A stretch of 64,000 nt of DNA from DASRFR01 sp035651455 (GTDB lineage Bacteria > Acidobacteriota > Terriglobia > Terriglobales > Acidobacteriaceae), in contig DASRFR010000047.1 of NCBI GenBank assembly GCA_035651455.1, forward strand, positions 248,001-312,000, given 5' to 3'. Under the pieces are notes generated by a model. The model saw nothing but the letters and a program-made list of their open reading frames with translations. It searched no databases and was not told the origin of the DNA. The translations under genes and the position numbers were made by a program. Shown one piece after another: positions 9,154 through 18,894 of the stretch (the stretch's first letter is position 1; every line of letters begins with the position of its first letter).

Positions 9154-9846
9154 TTAGGGTTCGCGGGGCGGTTTCGTGGAAGCAGGTCTGTTACTCGGGT
9201 GTCTGCTGAGATCGATATCGCGCGGCTCTAGAGTCGGACTGTGCGCTAAACCCAGCAGTTGTTCCGTTAGTCCAGCTGCCTTTTGTGTCTGCGCCAGAAT
9301 CGCCTGAAATTTCTCCCGGGCACCAGAGTCGGCAGATTGCTCATAGCCGAGCTCCGCCCAACCGGTAATTACTCCAAGAAGGTTGTTGAAGTCGTGCGCG
9401 ATGCCTCCAGCGAAGCGGTCCATCTCCTTGGTTCGCAGCTTTCGAACGGAACCCAGTGATCTAAGTTCCTTCTTCGCGCGGGCGTTCCTCCCTTGCATGG
9501 AACTTCCAGAGAACACCTCGCCTCGAACGCCTGCTGGGACATACTGCTGATTGCGGCTGTGAAACTTGGCCAACACTGCGTCGACCGATATACCAGAAAG
9601 ATGAATGAAAGGCATTTCCACTCCGCGGGAACGCAACACTCTGAGCGCGTCAACTCTTGCGAAGGAAGGGATCGAGTAGTCGCAAATTACAACGTCCCAG
9701 GATTCTCCCAGGGCAGTTAGCAGATCCTCTGCTTGGGTAACACGTTTTGAGAAAACGCGGTACTTGCCCCAGTCTAGCTGACTGCAAATGCGGGATGCAG
9801 CATTTTCAGAATCAGCCACTATCAAGACTCGCAGAGAAACACTCAC
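9154..9846 (-). CDS. Truncated REC-HisKA protein lacking the ATPase domain
   Basis: A 230-residue protein with a receiver-like N-terminal domain (about 5-115; acceptor Asp in VICDYSIP near 56, FIHLSG for the switch Thr/Ser region) followed by a HisKA dimerisation domain, GGIAHDFNNLLGVITGWAEL (His near 150). The sequence stops after LEPRDIDLSR with a short tail of Pro/Arg-rich residues, just where the sister kinases continue into the N-box. No HATPase remnant is seen downstream in 8919-9153. It is either a decayed hybrid kinase or a phosphotransfer-like half-kinase that another kinase must phosphorylate. The frame is clean, so translation is plausible. It sits between two hybrid kinases with the same H-box on the same strand. 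Confidence 0.65.
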   Translation of the reverse strand: MSVSLRVLIVADSENAASRICSQLDWGKYRVFSKRVTQAEDLLTALGESWDVVICDYSIPSFARVDALRVLRSRGVEMPFIHLSGISVDAVLAKFHSRNQQYVPAGVRGEVFSGSSMQGRNARAKKELRSLGSVRKLRTKEMDRFAGGIAHDFNNLLGVITGWAELGYEQSADSGAREKFQAILAQTQKAAGLTEQLLGLAHSPTLEPRDIDLSRHPSNRPASTKPPREP

Positions 9847-10442
9847 TGACTTTTACCTTTATGCTTGGTATCCAACAATCTTGTGCAGATTTCCGTCCTG
9901 GGACGATCGGCCAGTGCGGTGGGCGTCGTCTTTGCTTGGAGTGCCTCAGCGGTGAAGCTAAACACCCCCAGCGCCACGGGCGGCCGGGAGCAGAGGGCGG
10001 GAGACCTTCCGAGCGGATCAGAACCCAAGACAACCATCTTTAACGGTTTCAGTTTCGCAGACTAAATTTGCGTTGAACTCACCCTGTGCGTTGTCGTTCA
10101 ACAGACACTTCTTTGATATCAGACTTTGGCTGCATGCAGCACAACAAGTTGCGGTTGTTACGAAATCAGAACAAGCGTAAGTGCCTTCTAGCTTCCGTAC
10201 ATCCCGCGTGTGCCGAAAGTCCGGCAGAAACCCGGCGCAGACGGCGCACCGACATGTGCGCACGTGCGCAAACGTCTTCCAGGTCTGGAGCGGGTGAAGC
10301 GACCCCTTGCAATGCCTGTAAGCCGAAAGAGGACGCGCGGAAATCTGTGGTGAGATACTAAGATGCTAAGCTGGCAATTCCCCGGACTGCCGAATTATCG
10401 GCAGGCAGCTAGTCGGACGAGAATGCTACGGCAGCTTGAATC
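9847..10442 (+). other. Intergenic stretch without a recognisable gene
   Basis: About 600 bases between the half-kinase gene and the PilZ gene. Short open frames on both strands show no family resemblance or ribosome sites. It contains a 14-bp perfect palindrome, TGCGCACGTGCGCA, at 10257-10270, which by length alone is expected a few times by chance in a window of this size. No c-di-GMP riboswitch core was found. Confidence 0.4.
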
Positions 10443-10826
10443 TCAGTGCAGGTGCTGTACCGGATGCGGTTTCGGATTCAACATCAAGTCTAGGAAGCAG
10501 GCTAGAGCAGACTGGTCTTCCTCCGTCAAGCTTGTAAATTCGATGCCATTTCCAAAATGTGGATGACATGTGACCACAATGGCATCGGCGTGAATCTTCT
10601 TTTCCTTCAACCATAGAGTCACCTCGAGTTCCGTGCCGGGTTCAATGGTGATGCTCATCTCCACATAGAAGCCGCCAAGGCTTACGTCGCTGGTTGTAAC
10701 CCGGATTGGCACTTCGCCACCTTTTACTCTGATCTGGGCTTGAACGGGCGTAGAAATGCGCGGGTATTTTCTTCGTTCTTCACGGCGCAGTTCCAGGTAG
10801 CTTTCGGCCATTTGTGTTTGTTTCAT
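10443..10826 (-). CDS. PilZ-domain protein (c-di-GMP receptor)
   Basis: A 127-residue single-domain PilZ protein. The N-terminal arginine box is RREERRKYPR (about 14-23), and the second ligand motif is DVSLGG near residue 48, matching the (D/N)xSxxG consensus that binds cyclic di-GMP. The C-terminal beta strands HFGNGIEFTSL are also typical. It lies 115 bases downstream of the REC-PilZ gene on the same strand, so the two may share a transcript. It probably acts as a diffusible adaptor on a motility, secretion or polysaccharide target; the partner is unknown. Confidence 0.9.
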   Translation of the reverse strand: MKQTQMAESYLELRREERRKYPRISTPVQAQIRVKGGEVPIRVTTSDVSLGGFYVEMSITIEPGTELEVTLWLKEKKIHADAIVVTCHPHFGNGIEFTSLTEEDQSALACFLDLMLNPKPHPVQHLH

Positions 10827-10941
10827 ATCATTCCCTGTTCGACCTCTTTACTTACATATCGACGGGTCTAAATGCTTCGGCGAGCATCGTAGTTCATCGG
10901 TCGCTTGCAGCATGCTTTTTGAGGTTTAGATCACCGAGCGC

Positions 10942-11613
10942 CTAAACCCATTGACTGTGCAAAACCCATTCTGCAGTTCTATCGTCGAAATGAAATCCAT
11001 ATTTTTGCCAGGGAGCCCCGGGACCTTCTTTTCTTACCGCCCGAGCTCGCCCGGCAAACCGGTCACCAGCTACAAAGACGTCAACGATAGACGATTTTGT
11101 GAGTTCGGCCCGGCAGGGTGCCAGGAAACCTTCACAGCTGACATTCTCTGTCTGCGTGGTCTCTTCGAACGGCATGCCGTGGACATCCACTCCCTTGATC
11201 CTCAGGGTCACCCGCATGCGCACCCGAACGTGTGCCCGTCGTTCAGCCGGCTTGCCGTTCAGCTCGGTCTCCAAGCCTTTGCGGAGATCATCAAAATTGA
11301 TAGGCTTTTCGAAATACCCTTTAGCGCCTATGGACTTGCAATGATCTCTGTACTTTGATCCAGCCTCTCCCGAGATCACAAAAATCGGAATCAGTGCCGT
11401 GTAGCTCAGGGTTCGCAGGCTCTGGCACAACTCGAACCCTGAACACCTGGGCATCATCAGGTCCATCAGAATGGCATCCGGCTTATGATTCAGGGCTAGA
11501 GCAATGGCCTGTTCCGGGTCTTCGGTTGCTACAACGTCGTAAGTATCGGAAAGGCGCATGCGCAACATGTTCCGCATCGATGATTCGTCGTCGACGATCA
11601 GGAGTTTTCGCAT
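10942..11613 (-). CDS. Response regulator with REC and PilZ-like output
   Basis: A 223-residue protein. The receiver spans 1-120: acid pocket VDDE, acceptor Asp in LMDLMMP near 52, Ser in FVISGE, and Lys in YFEKPI. A PilZ-like domain follows from about 124: ERRAHVRVRMRV as the arginine box and TENVSCEGFL in place of the canonical (D/N)xSxxG. The start ATG lies inside the end of the upstream hybrid-kinase gene (16-base overlap), so the two are translationally coupled and are almost certainly a kinase-regulator pair. The arginine box is looser than in the neighbouring PilZ protein, so c-di-GMP binding is probable but less sure. Confidence 0.88.
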   Translation of the reverse strand: MRKLLIVDDESSMRNMLRMRLSDTYDVVATEDPEQAIALALNHKPDAILMDLMMPRCSGFELCQSLRTLSYTALIPIFVISGEAGSKYRDHCKSIGAKGYFEKPINFDDLRKGLETELNGKPAERRAHVRVRMRVTLRIKGVDVHGMPFEETTQTENVSCEGFLAPCRAELTKSSIVDVFVAGDRFAGRARAVRKEGPGAPWQKYGFHFDDRTAEWVLHSQWV

Positions 11614-13487
11614 GCCGCAGGCTCCTTTGGCGTAGGAGTGAGATGAAGTGACACATTGTGGTCAAGAACTTCGCGGATCTTGCGGGCTAGGGCCTCGCGC
11701 GTGAATGGCTTTTGCAGGAAATGACTGCCTTCCGGAATGACTATTCCTCCAACTCTCTGGCCGGTATAGCCCGACATGAATAGAACTCGCACTCGATCAG
11801 ACAAAGCTGTTAGCTGTTCAGCCAGCATTCGCCCGCTTATACCGGGCATAACGAGATCGGTGAGGAGGAGATCGATTTGGCCGTTGTAATCTCGATTTAG
11901 CGCGAGGGCTTTGTCGCCATTTTCGGCCTCCAGAACCTTATACCCATATGATTCGATAATGCTCCGGGTCAGAGAGCGAAGGGAGGCTTCATCTTCCACC
12001 AGCAACACCGTCTCGCTGCCTTCAAGCTGTGCACGGGTGCCCGCGAAAGGGGCGGCCTCAATTGCCTGATCGACACGCGGCAGGCAAATCTTAAAGATCG
12101 TTCCTGTGCCTGGCTCGCTATAGACATTGATGTAGCCGCCACTCTGCTTCACGACTCCATATACAACCGAGAGGCCCAAACCCGTGCCTTTGCCTTTCTC
12201 CTTCGTTGTGAAGAAAGGCTCGAAAATGCGGGTTTTCGTCGCTGAATCCATTCCGATGCCAGTGTCGCTCACCATCAGCTGCACATATTTTCCAGGTTGA
12301 ACAGGATACGGATATTGCCTGGCTACGGCCTCATCGATCTCGACATTTCTCGTCTCGATGATGAGGTTTCCACCGTGAGGCATCGCGTCGCGAGCATTGA
12401 CCGCCAAGTTCAACATGATCTGTTCAATCTGGCTTTCGTCCGCCTTAATGTTCCCCAAATCAGCCTGCAACACAGAGCGTAGCTGAATGTGTTCACCGAT
12501 AAGGCGCAGAAGAAGCTTCTCCATGTCGAGCACAATCCGGTTAAGGTCAAGAACTCGAGGCTCCAGGACCTGTTGCCGGCTAAATGCCAGAAGCTGCCGA
12601 GTCAATGCGGCAGCTCGCCTACTCGCCTGCAGGATCTCGGAAACGCAGCTGCGAAGAGAGTGGTCCGCGGGCAACTTTTCTTCCATGAACTCGGTGTAGC
12701 CAATAATTACCCCTAACAGGTTGTTGAAATCATGAGCGACGCCACCTGAAAGCTGTCCAACCGCCTCCATCTTTTGCGCTTGCCTAAACTGCTCTTCAAG
12801 CTTGCGCTGCGATGTCACGTCACGATTGACGATGACTAGCTTTTCGATTTCTTCAGTGTCCCCCGTTACCGGATTGACTGTAGCTTCCATTTGCCGCCAC
12901 CACCGATCTTTGTGGCAGACGCGATAATCGATTCGCTGGCCGACATGGGAGCGTAGTGCTTCATGCACCGCGTCCTGCACTTTGCCCTTGTCTTGGGGAT
13001 GAATGTGCTCAAAAGCCGACGTATTGTTCAGGTCTTGAGATGTGTAACCTAGAATGCGCTGATAGGCAGGACTGTTGTAGAGACGCTTTCCTTGCTTATC
13101 AACAACCGTGATCATGTCTGCTGCATTTTCGGTAATGAGACGGAACAGCTCCTCGCGTTCAAGCAACTGTTTGCGAATCCTTGACAGCTGAATCTGTTGG
13201 TACACGGCGTAAAAGTCAAACAGCAGGACCATGGCAACTAGTCCCCGCACTGCCATTCGAACTTCGACGGCCGTAGCATCAGAATCCCTGAGGAGCACGA
13301 CGAAGGAGACGATTCCGACTGTCAAAAGGATGGTCACTGCATAGGCCAAGCTCCACAGCCACCATTGCCGTCTCTCAGCTTTCCGGAACAATGGGGGTGT
13401 CTGCCTGCCTACTTCCGCCGAATCGATGCTCTTTCCAACCAGCTCGCCAGCATGAATGACGGCACTCAAACGACTCACCTCGGGCAC
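11598..13487 (-). CDS. Hybrid sensor histidine kinase (2 TM, PAS, HisKA, HATPase, REC)
   Basis: A 629-residue kinase. Two hydrophobic helices near 42-66 and 80-98 are followed by a PAS domain (about 115-230), HisKA with GGVAHDFNNLLGVIIGY (His near 250), the N-box IMLNLAVNARDAMPHGG, DTGIGMD, GKGTGLGLSVVYGVVKQ, and a C-terminal receiver with the acceptor Asp in LLTDLVMP near 544. The start is GTG at 13487 with only GGAATTC upstream, so it is tentative. The 3' end overlaps the REC-PilZ gene, making a kinase-receiver-to-c-di-GMP-effector relay likely. It is paralogous to the hybrid kinase at 6423-8918, with near-identical catalytic boxes. Confidence 0.92.
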   Translation of the reverse strand: MPEVSRLSAVIHAGELVGKSIDSAEVGRQTPPLFRKAERRQWWLWSLAYAVTILLTVGIVSFVVLLRDSDATAVEVRMAVRGLVAMVLLFDFYAVYQQIQLSRIRKQLLEREELFRLITENAADMITVVDKQGKRLYNSPAYQRILGYTSQDLNNTSAFEHIHPQDKGKVQDAVHEALRSHVGQRIDYRVCHKDRWWRQMEATVNPVTGDTEEIEKLVIVNRDVTSQRKLEEQFRQAQKMEAVGQLSGGVAHDFNNLLGVIIGYTEFMEEKLPADHSLRSCVSEILQASRRAAALTRQLLAFSRQQVLEPRVLDLNRIVLDMEKLLLRLIGEHIQLRSVLQADLGNIKADESQIEQIMLNLAVNARDAMPHGGNLIIETRNVEIDEAVARQYPYPVQPGKYVQLMVSDTGIGMDSATKTRIFEPFFTTKEKGKGTGLGLSVVYGVVKQSGGYINVYSEPGTGTIFKICLPRVDQAIEAAPFAGTRAQLEGSETVLLVEDEASLRSLTRSIIESYGYKVLEAENGDKALALNRDYNGQIDLLLTDLVMPGISGRMLAEQLTALSDRVRVLFMSGYTGQRVGGIVIPEGSHFLQKPFTREALARKIREVLDHNVSLHLTPTPKEPAACENS

Positions 13488-13895
13488 TTGCGCGCAAGAA
13501 TTCCATAAAGCCTAGAGCATCATGCGGGCCAAAATGCGGGCAAAGCTCGCACGCCACTGTGGCTTTAATCTCAAGGGCTTGCAGAGTTCCCCTGGAGAAG
13601 TCCAGAGTCTAGTGTTCGTGATTTGTCCGCCAACTTTACGCCTCCGTCCAATTTCCGAACAAGGCGTAGAGAACGGTAAAGCACCGATAAACCTGTCCCA
13701 AAATCGAACCGTAGTTACTGCGGTACTCTACCCAATGTAATGCCCGTAGTCTAAAGTCCAGACGTTCTGCAATTGTGTTTCTATCCAGTTTTCGTACAGG
13801 CATTCAGTCGGGCTACCGACGATCTAGGGTAGCGGTTTTGAACGTGATGCTTGTCGTGATTTCATGTTCTTCTCGGCAATGACTTTGTGGTTCCG
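13488..13895 (+). other. Divergent promoter region between hybrid kinase and NtrC-type regulator
   Basis: About 400 bases with no gene. A 12-bp palindrome, CTTGCGCGCAAG (13487-13498), abuts the kinase start codon. No sigma-54 -24/-12 element could be recognised on either strand, so the adjacent sigma-54 activator does not visibly regulate these two genes. Confidence 0.35.
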
Positions 13896-15296
13896 ATGAC
13901 GACTACTTCTCATTCTCAGCGGCTGCTCGCAATCGACGACGAACCCGACAACCTGAAACTGATTGAGAGTGCCCTGGCCCGAGAAGGGGTTGAGATTTTA
14001 ACCAGCAGCGATCCCAGGGCAGGCCTTGAACTCTTCCGCAGTGTGCGGCCACAAATCGTATTGCTGGACCTGGTTATGCCGGTGGTAAACGGGATGGAAC
14101 TGCTAGTAAGAATGCTGGCAGAGGATCCCGGCGTAGATGTCATCATCATGACTGCGCATTATTCGACGCAGTCGGCGGTGGAAGCGATACAGAATGGCGC
14201 GTGCGACTACCTCAACAAGCCCTTAAATATCCAGGAACTGCGCGACCGGATCAGCGGTTTGTTGGCCCAAGCCGATGAACGGCGAAAGACACACCAGCTT
14301 GATCAAGAACTGGTCGGTGCCTACCAGTTCGAGGGGATTGTCGGCCGTAGTCCTCTCATGCTGGAAGTGTTCGCGAAGATCCGCCGGGTGGCGCCACATT
14401 TCCGCACCGTGCTCGTTACCGGTGCCACTGGGACGGGTAAGGAACTAGTTGCGCGTGCCCTGCATCGCCTGAGTCCCGCCGCTTCAGCGCCCTTCACAGT
14501 CCGAAACTGCTCCGCCATTGTAGAAACGCTGCTGGAAAGCGAGTTGTTCGGCTATGTTCGCGGCGCTTTTACCGGCGCCACTCACGACAAAGTCGGTGTT
14601 TTTGAGTACGCAAACGGCGGCACCGTGTTTCTCGACGAAATTGGGGATCTGCCTTTCTCAGCTCAGGCAAAACTTCTCCGCATTCTCCAAAATGGCGAGG
14701 TCCAGAGGGTCGGCTCGCCAAACCCACGGACGGTGGATGTGCGCGTGATTGCGGCAACTCATCACAACTTGCGGGACCTGGTGAAAGAAGGCAAGTTCCG
14801 CGAGGATTTGTTCTACCGGCTCTCCATGGTTGAGGTGGAATTGCCAAAGCTGATGGACCGACGCGAAGATTTGCCATTGTTACAACGCCACTTTCTTGAG
14901 AAATTTGCGGCCCAGTACTCTAAACCCGTCTCTGGAATGACCCGCCGTGCCCAGGCACGGCTCGCGAGCTATACCTGGCCAGGTAATGTCCGTGAGCTCG
15001 AAAATGTTATCGGAAGCGCAGCGATTATGGTGGAAGGACCGGTAATCGATATTCGTGATTTTCCAGAGCCGCTCCGAAGCGGGGTCAGGCGCGAAGCGGA
15101 AAGCGACGGAATTCTTATGTCGTTCGAAGAAGTACAAAGGCGTCATCTTCTTCGGGTGCTGGAATACGTAGGCGGCAACAAGACACGAGCCGCGGAGATT
15201 CTCGGCATTAGCCGGGCGACAATTTACGAAATGCTGGCGACGCTGAAGCAAAACACCAAAGCTCCCAAGATATTAGCAACCAGCAGTTCAGCCTGA
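13896..15296 (+). CDS. Sigma-54-dependent response regulator, NtrC family
   Basis: A 466-residue activator. The receiver (1-125) has IDDEP, acceptor Asp in LLDLVMP near 57, Thr in IIMTAH and Lys in YLNKPL. The AAA+ domain (about 145-370) has Walker A GATGTGKE, the sigma-54 contact loop GAFTGA near 224, and Walker B GTVFLDEIGDL. A Fis-type helix-turn-helix (about 415-455) reads GGNKTRAAEILGISRATIY. An in-frame GTG at 13887 is possible, but the ATG at 13896 begins closer to the receiver; no clear ribosome site exists for either. It is divergent from the hybrid kinase and is a possible partner of either orphan hybrid kinase. Target promoters are unknown. Confidence 0.93.
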   Translation: MTTTSHSQRLLAIDDEPDNLKLIESALAREGVEILTSSDPRAGLELFRSVRPQIVLLDLVMPVVNGMELLVRMLAEDPGVDVIIMTAHYSTQSAVEAIQNGACDYLNKPLNIQELRDRISGLLAQADERRKTHQLDQELVGAYQFEGIVGRSPLMLEVFAKIRRVAPHFRTVLVTGATGTGKELVARALHRLSPAASAPFTVRNCSAIVETLLESELFGYVRGAFTGATHDKVGVFEYANGGTVFLDEIGDLPFSAQAKLLRILQNGEVQRVGSPNPRTVDVRVIAATHHNLRDLVKEGKFREDLFYRLSMVEVELPKLMDRREDLPLLQRHFLEKFAAQYSKPVSGMTRRAQARLASYTWPGNVRELENVIGSAAIMVEGPVIDIRDFPEPLRSGVRREAESDGILMSFEEVQRRHLLRVLEYVGGNKTRAAEILGISRATIYEMLATLKQNTKAPKILATSSSA

Positions 15297-15399
15297 ACTC
15301 TTGATGCAATTGCACCTCCTGTCTGCCCGTATATCGAGGGTGAGCTCGGGGGAGATCATTCCTGAGCCCAGCCCAGTCTCCAGTCAGCGAGGAACTTAA

Positions 15400-18300
15400 T
15401 CATTGGATGGTCAAGTTCAAATTCAACGTGTGCACGATCTGTGCCCCATTTTGTCCTGAAAATGTTGCACTTACTTGAATCACTTCAGTTGTAGGCGCCG
15501 GCGAGGTGGGCTGTTTTTCCACGGCTCCGCAAGCCACCATTCCCAGCATGCTGGCTAGCAGTAGGATCGCAAGGACTGCACTCCGTACGCGACCCTTCCG
15601 GCCGCCAACTCCCGAGATTCCAATAAATCCAAGAACAAAGCTCGCAAGACTCCAAAGCACAGCACGATTGGACCTAGAGGGCCCCGAAATTCTGCGGGCT
15701 AATAAGGAACTAGCTACGCTGACGCGAAGAGACGAACTCTTGGTCTGACCATTCTGGATGGTCACCGCCGGCGGAGACGTTTGGCAGGTGATTCCGGCAG
15801 GCACCTGTTGGCAGGCGAGGTCAACCTTTCCGCTGAATCCACTGAGGGGCGTCACTGTAAGTGTTACTGACCCGGATTGACCCGCGGGCACGGAGAGTGA
15901 CGAGAGATTGCTGGTCAGACGAAAATCGCCCCCTGCCGTACTCGTGATGGTCTGTGTAAGCAATGAGCTTGCACTCGCCTGAAAATTTGAATCTCCCGAA
16001 TACGCTGCGGAAATGGAATGTGTTCCGATCGCCAACTTTGACAGCGCAAGAGATGCCACGCCGCTGTTCAAGGCCACTGTGCCGAGAGATACGCCGGCAT
16101 CTGTGAAGGTTACGGTGCCTGAGGGAAGCAGTTTGATAGAGGATAGTTCGGGGGTGACAGTCGCAGTCAAAGTCAGTGCTTGTCCAAAAGCGGCAGGATT
16201 TACGCTGCTCACTAGCGACACCTGGCTTGCAGCTAGCGTTATCGACTGCGTTACAGTCGGGCTGGTACTGCCCTGGAATGAAGCGTCTCCAGAGTAGCTG
16301 ACGCTAACGGTATGCGTGCCAACCGCCATATCGCTCACCGTAAATGAAGCTTGACCGGCGTTTAACGAGGCTGATCCGATTACGCTTGTCCCGTCCAGCA
16401 ATGTCACAGTGCCAGTCGGCACTCCCTTCACGCCGGAAACGCTGGCCAATACCAGCGCCGTGAAATTCATTGGTTCGCCAGACTCAGCGGGATTCACAGA
16501 AGATGTAAGTGAGGTCTTAGTACCGCTGATATTCAGAGACATTGTAATACCGGGGAAACTTTCGCACCCGGCGATGGCGTCCAGAGCGCCGTCCCCGTTC
16601 ACATCGGCAAGCGCCAGTCCGTAAGGGTCCGCATTTGAGGGATAGTAGACGGCATTATAGAACGTGCCATTCCCTTGACCGAAGAGAATGCCGATCTCCC
16701 CTAAACCTGCATCAGCGTAGATGAGGTCGATTTTCCCGTCTTTATTGATATCGGTGGCCTGAATCTCTGCGGGCCAGGACCGGCCCTGATCACTCGATGC
16801 GTACAGAGAGCGCGGTTGAAAAGTACCGTCGCCCTTCCCGAGCATGACTATGGTGCCTACGGCCCCTCCCGTCCAATCCGCTGCCGTGACAGCCAAATCG
16901 AACTTGCCGTCTCCGTTGAAGTCACCGGATGCGATGCCGAGAGGGCCGTAGCTAGTGATGTCTGCATCGGGAAGACTCTGAAAGCTGCCGTCTCCATTAC
17001 CTAAAAGAATGGAAATGTAGTGCGACTGCGATTGAGTTATGGCAAGGTCCAGTTTTCCGTCTCCGTTCAGATCGACCGAAACCATCTCCCAACCCAGTGA
17101 GTTGAGCGGATAGGCGACCGGAGCAAGAAAGCCCTTTGAGCCATCGTTGAGCAGCACTGCCACACTAGAACTTCCGGCGACAGCGATATCTGGTTTGCCA
17201 TCCTGGTTGAAATCGCCGGCGACGATCCCGTACGCAGTGCCGGAAAGGGCTGGAAAAGCCTGCGCCGACTGAAATGTGCCGTCCCCTTTCCCCAAAAACA
17301 ACTCTACGTTTCCTGTGAAGGAGTCGCTTGCCGCGATGTCACTGTTGCCATCCCCATCGAAGTCAGCAGTTGCTACAAACCACAGACCTCCACCCGAACC
17401 GTAGTTAGTTGGTGGGGCGATCGCGGCGCCACTGTTAGTGAGAAAGACCAGGACGCCAAGATGGGCATCGCCATAGTTACCTACTACAAAATCCGGCCTG
17501 CCATCATGGTTGAAGTCTGACGTTGCCATGCCATTCGCATATGCGCCAGCATAGGAATTGTCGTTGCTCTGTTGCCAGAATTGATCGAGCGCCGCCAAAA
17601 AGGTTCCGTCGCCCACGCCCTGCAAATAAGACAATGGGGTCACAAAACCGGGGCTGTACTGGGCGGTAATCAGATCTGGTACGCGATCACCGTTGAAATC
17701 GGCCACTACGGGTGCATACCAGAAAAGAGTACCGAACGAATAACCCTGATGGGCATCCTGAAAACTGCCGTCTCCCGCCCCAATCAGTACGCTCAGGCCG
17801 TTCTCATAGTCATTGATGGCGATAATATCTGGATTTCCGTCGCGGTTAACGTCGGCAACGATCACTCCTGCCGGATACGGACCAGTCCAATGCGAGACGC
17901 CGGTGGCGAACCCCGTGCCGGTGTTTAGGAAAACAGACACTGTATTGCTCTGACAGTCTGCAGTGATGATGTCCCGTTTCCCGTCGTGGTTTACGTCGGC
18001 AACTGCCACGTTGCTCTGTATCCAGTTGCACGATGCTACCTGCCCTTGATCATTGGTCAGTGTGATGGGCGGCTGAAATCCGCCGGCAGTCGCCAGGAAC
18101 ACGCTGGAAGTGGTGATCAGGTCCGGTCTGCCGTCGCCATTAACATCCTCAAAGACCCCAAATGTCACCGAACCCGAATGTGTAACCTGCGTCGGGCTTT
18201 GAAACGTGGCATCCCCATTTCCTAGCAGGGTAGAAACAGCATTGCTGGAGCTGTCCGCGACCATGACATCCGGGATCCCATCTCCATTTACGTCATTAAA

Positions 18301-18894
18301 ACCTACGATGGTGGGATTTGAAATGGCATCGCTATAGTTCAGAGGATCATTGAAGGTTCCATCGCCATTGCTGGTGAGCACGTCGAAGGAGCCGCTATGA
18401 AAGACAATGAGGTCCGCCTTGCCGTCACCGTTTAGGTCAGCCACAAAAAGATTTTCGACACTGGTGTCGGCGTTTTGAGAGAACGCCGCAAAAAGCCGGG
18501 GAGCTTGAAACGTTCCGTCGCCATTGCCGAGAAGCACGGAAATTGATGGATTCCCATCGATGTCATACACCAGCACCGCCACATCTACTTTTGAGTCGCC
18601 ATTGAAATCACCCTGTACAGGCATCGTGGCAGAGCCGCCCGAGGCAATCTGCGGCGCCGCGAAGAATCCCGCATTTGTGGGAGCGGAGCCCGATCCGGCG
18701 GAATACGCCATCGAGCGAGCGCTTGCCCGCGCTTTGACATGGGGCCTGTGGACTCTACTTAGCTGTCGTGTACTTCTCTTTGCAAGCCCTCGTCCAATCG
18801 CTGGCTGCTGATTACCACGTGCCTGTGCATAACTCGCAATCACGGCCAATAAGCAAAATACATATGCTGCGGCAATCCCTCGCAAACCATGCAT
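15400..18894 (-). CDS. Secreted FG-GAP/VCBS repeat protein with Ig-like domains
   Basis: A 1164-residue protein. A signal peptide (1-25, ending ASYAQA) is followed by about twelve FG-GAP/VCBS repeats (about 80-800) carrying calcium loops of the form D.NGDGK.D, as in DFNGDSKVDVAV. Two Big_3-type Ig-like domains follow (about 805-990), each ending in VSYSGD..FQ or AAYSGD.NFQ, then another Ig-like segment. Near the C-terminus are two hydrophobic stretches with a lipobox-like MVACG around residue 1120, then a beta-rich tail. It is probably a surface propeller that binds calcium and is held at the envelope by the C-terminal helices. AAGGG nine bases upstream supports the ATG. It is convergent with the NtrC gene. 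Function unknown; adhesion or matrix role inferred. Confidence 0.85.
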   Translation of the reverse strand: MHGLRGIAAAYVFCLLAVIASYAQARGNQQPAIGRGLAKRSTRQLSRVHRPHVKARASARSMAYSAGSGSAPTNAGFFAAPQIASGGSATMPVQGDFNGDSKVDVAVLVYDIDGNPSISVLLGNGDGTFQAPRLFAAFSQNADTSVENLFVADLNGDGKADLIVFHSGSFDVLTSNGDGTFNDPLNYSDAISNPTIVGFNDVNGDGIPDVMVADSSSNAVSTLLGNGDATFQSPTQVTHSGSVTFGVFEDVNGDGRPDLITTSSVFLATAGGFQPPITLTNDQGQVASCNWIQSNVAVADVNHDGKRDIITADCQSNTVSVFLNTGTGFATGVSHWTGPYPAGVIVADVNRDGNPDIIAINDYENGLSVLIGAGDGSFQDAHQGYSFGTLFWYAPVVADFNGDRVPDLITAQYSPGFVTPLSYLQGVGDGTFLAALDQFWQQSNDNSYAGAYANGMATSDFNHDGRPDFVVGNYGDAHLGVLVFLTNSGAAIAPPTNYGSGGGLWFVATADFDGDGNSDIAASDSFTGNVELFLGKGDGTFQSAQAFPALSGTAYGIVAGDFNQDGKPDIAVAGSSSVAVLLNDGSKGFLAPVAYPLNSLGWEMVSVDLNGDGKLDLAITQSQSHYISILLGNGDGSFQSLPDADITSYGPLGIASGDFNGDGKFDLAVTAADWTGGAVGTIVMLGKGDGTFQPRSLYASSDQGRSWPAEIQATDINKDGKIDLIYADAGLGEIGILFGQGNGTFYNAVYYPSNADPYGLALADVNGDGALDAIAGCESFPGITMSLNISGTKTSLTSSVNPAESGEPMNFTALVLASVSGVKGVPTGTVTLLDGTSVIGSASLNAGQASFTVSDMAVGTHTVSVSYSGDASFQGSTSPTVTQSITLAASQVSLVSSVNPAAFGQALTLTATVTPELSSIKLLPSGTVTFTDAGVSLGTVALNSGVASLALSKLAIGTHSISAAYSGDSNFQASASSLLTQTITSTAGGDFRLTSNLSSLSVPAGQSGSVTLTVTPLSGFSGKVDLACQQVPAGITCQTSPPAVTIQNGQTKSSSLRVSVASSLLARRISGPSRSNRAVLWSLASFVLGFIGISGVGGRKGRVRSAVLAILLLASMLGMVACGAVEKQPTSPAPTTEVIQVSATFSGQNGAQIVHTLNLNLTIQ

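Noticed and set aside
10257..10270. Perfect 14-bp palindrome TGCGCACGTGCGCA as an operator
   Set aside because: Palindromes of this length are expected several times by chance in 64 kb, and it is not near a promoter.
9847..10442. c-di-GMP riboswitch upstream of the PilZ or kinase genes
   Set aside because: The conserved GEMM core was not found on either strand despite the c-di-GMP context.
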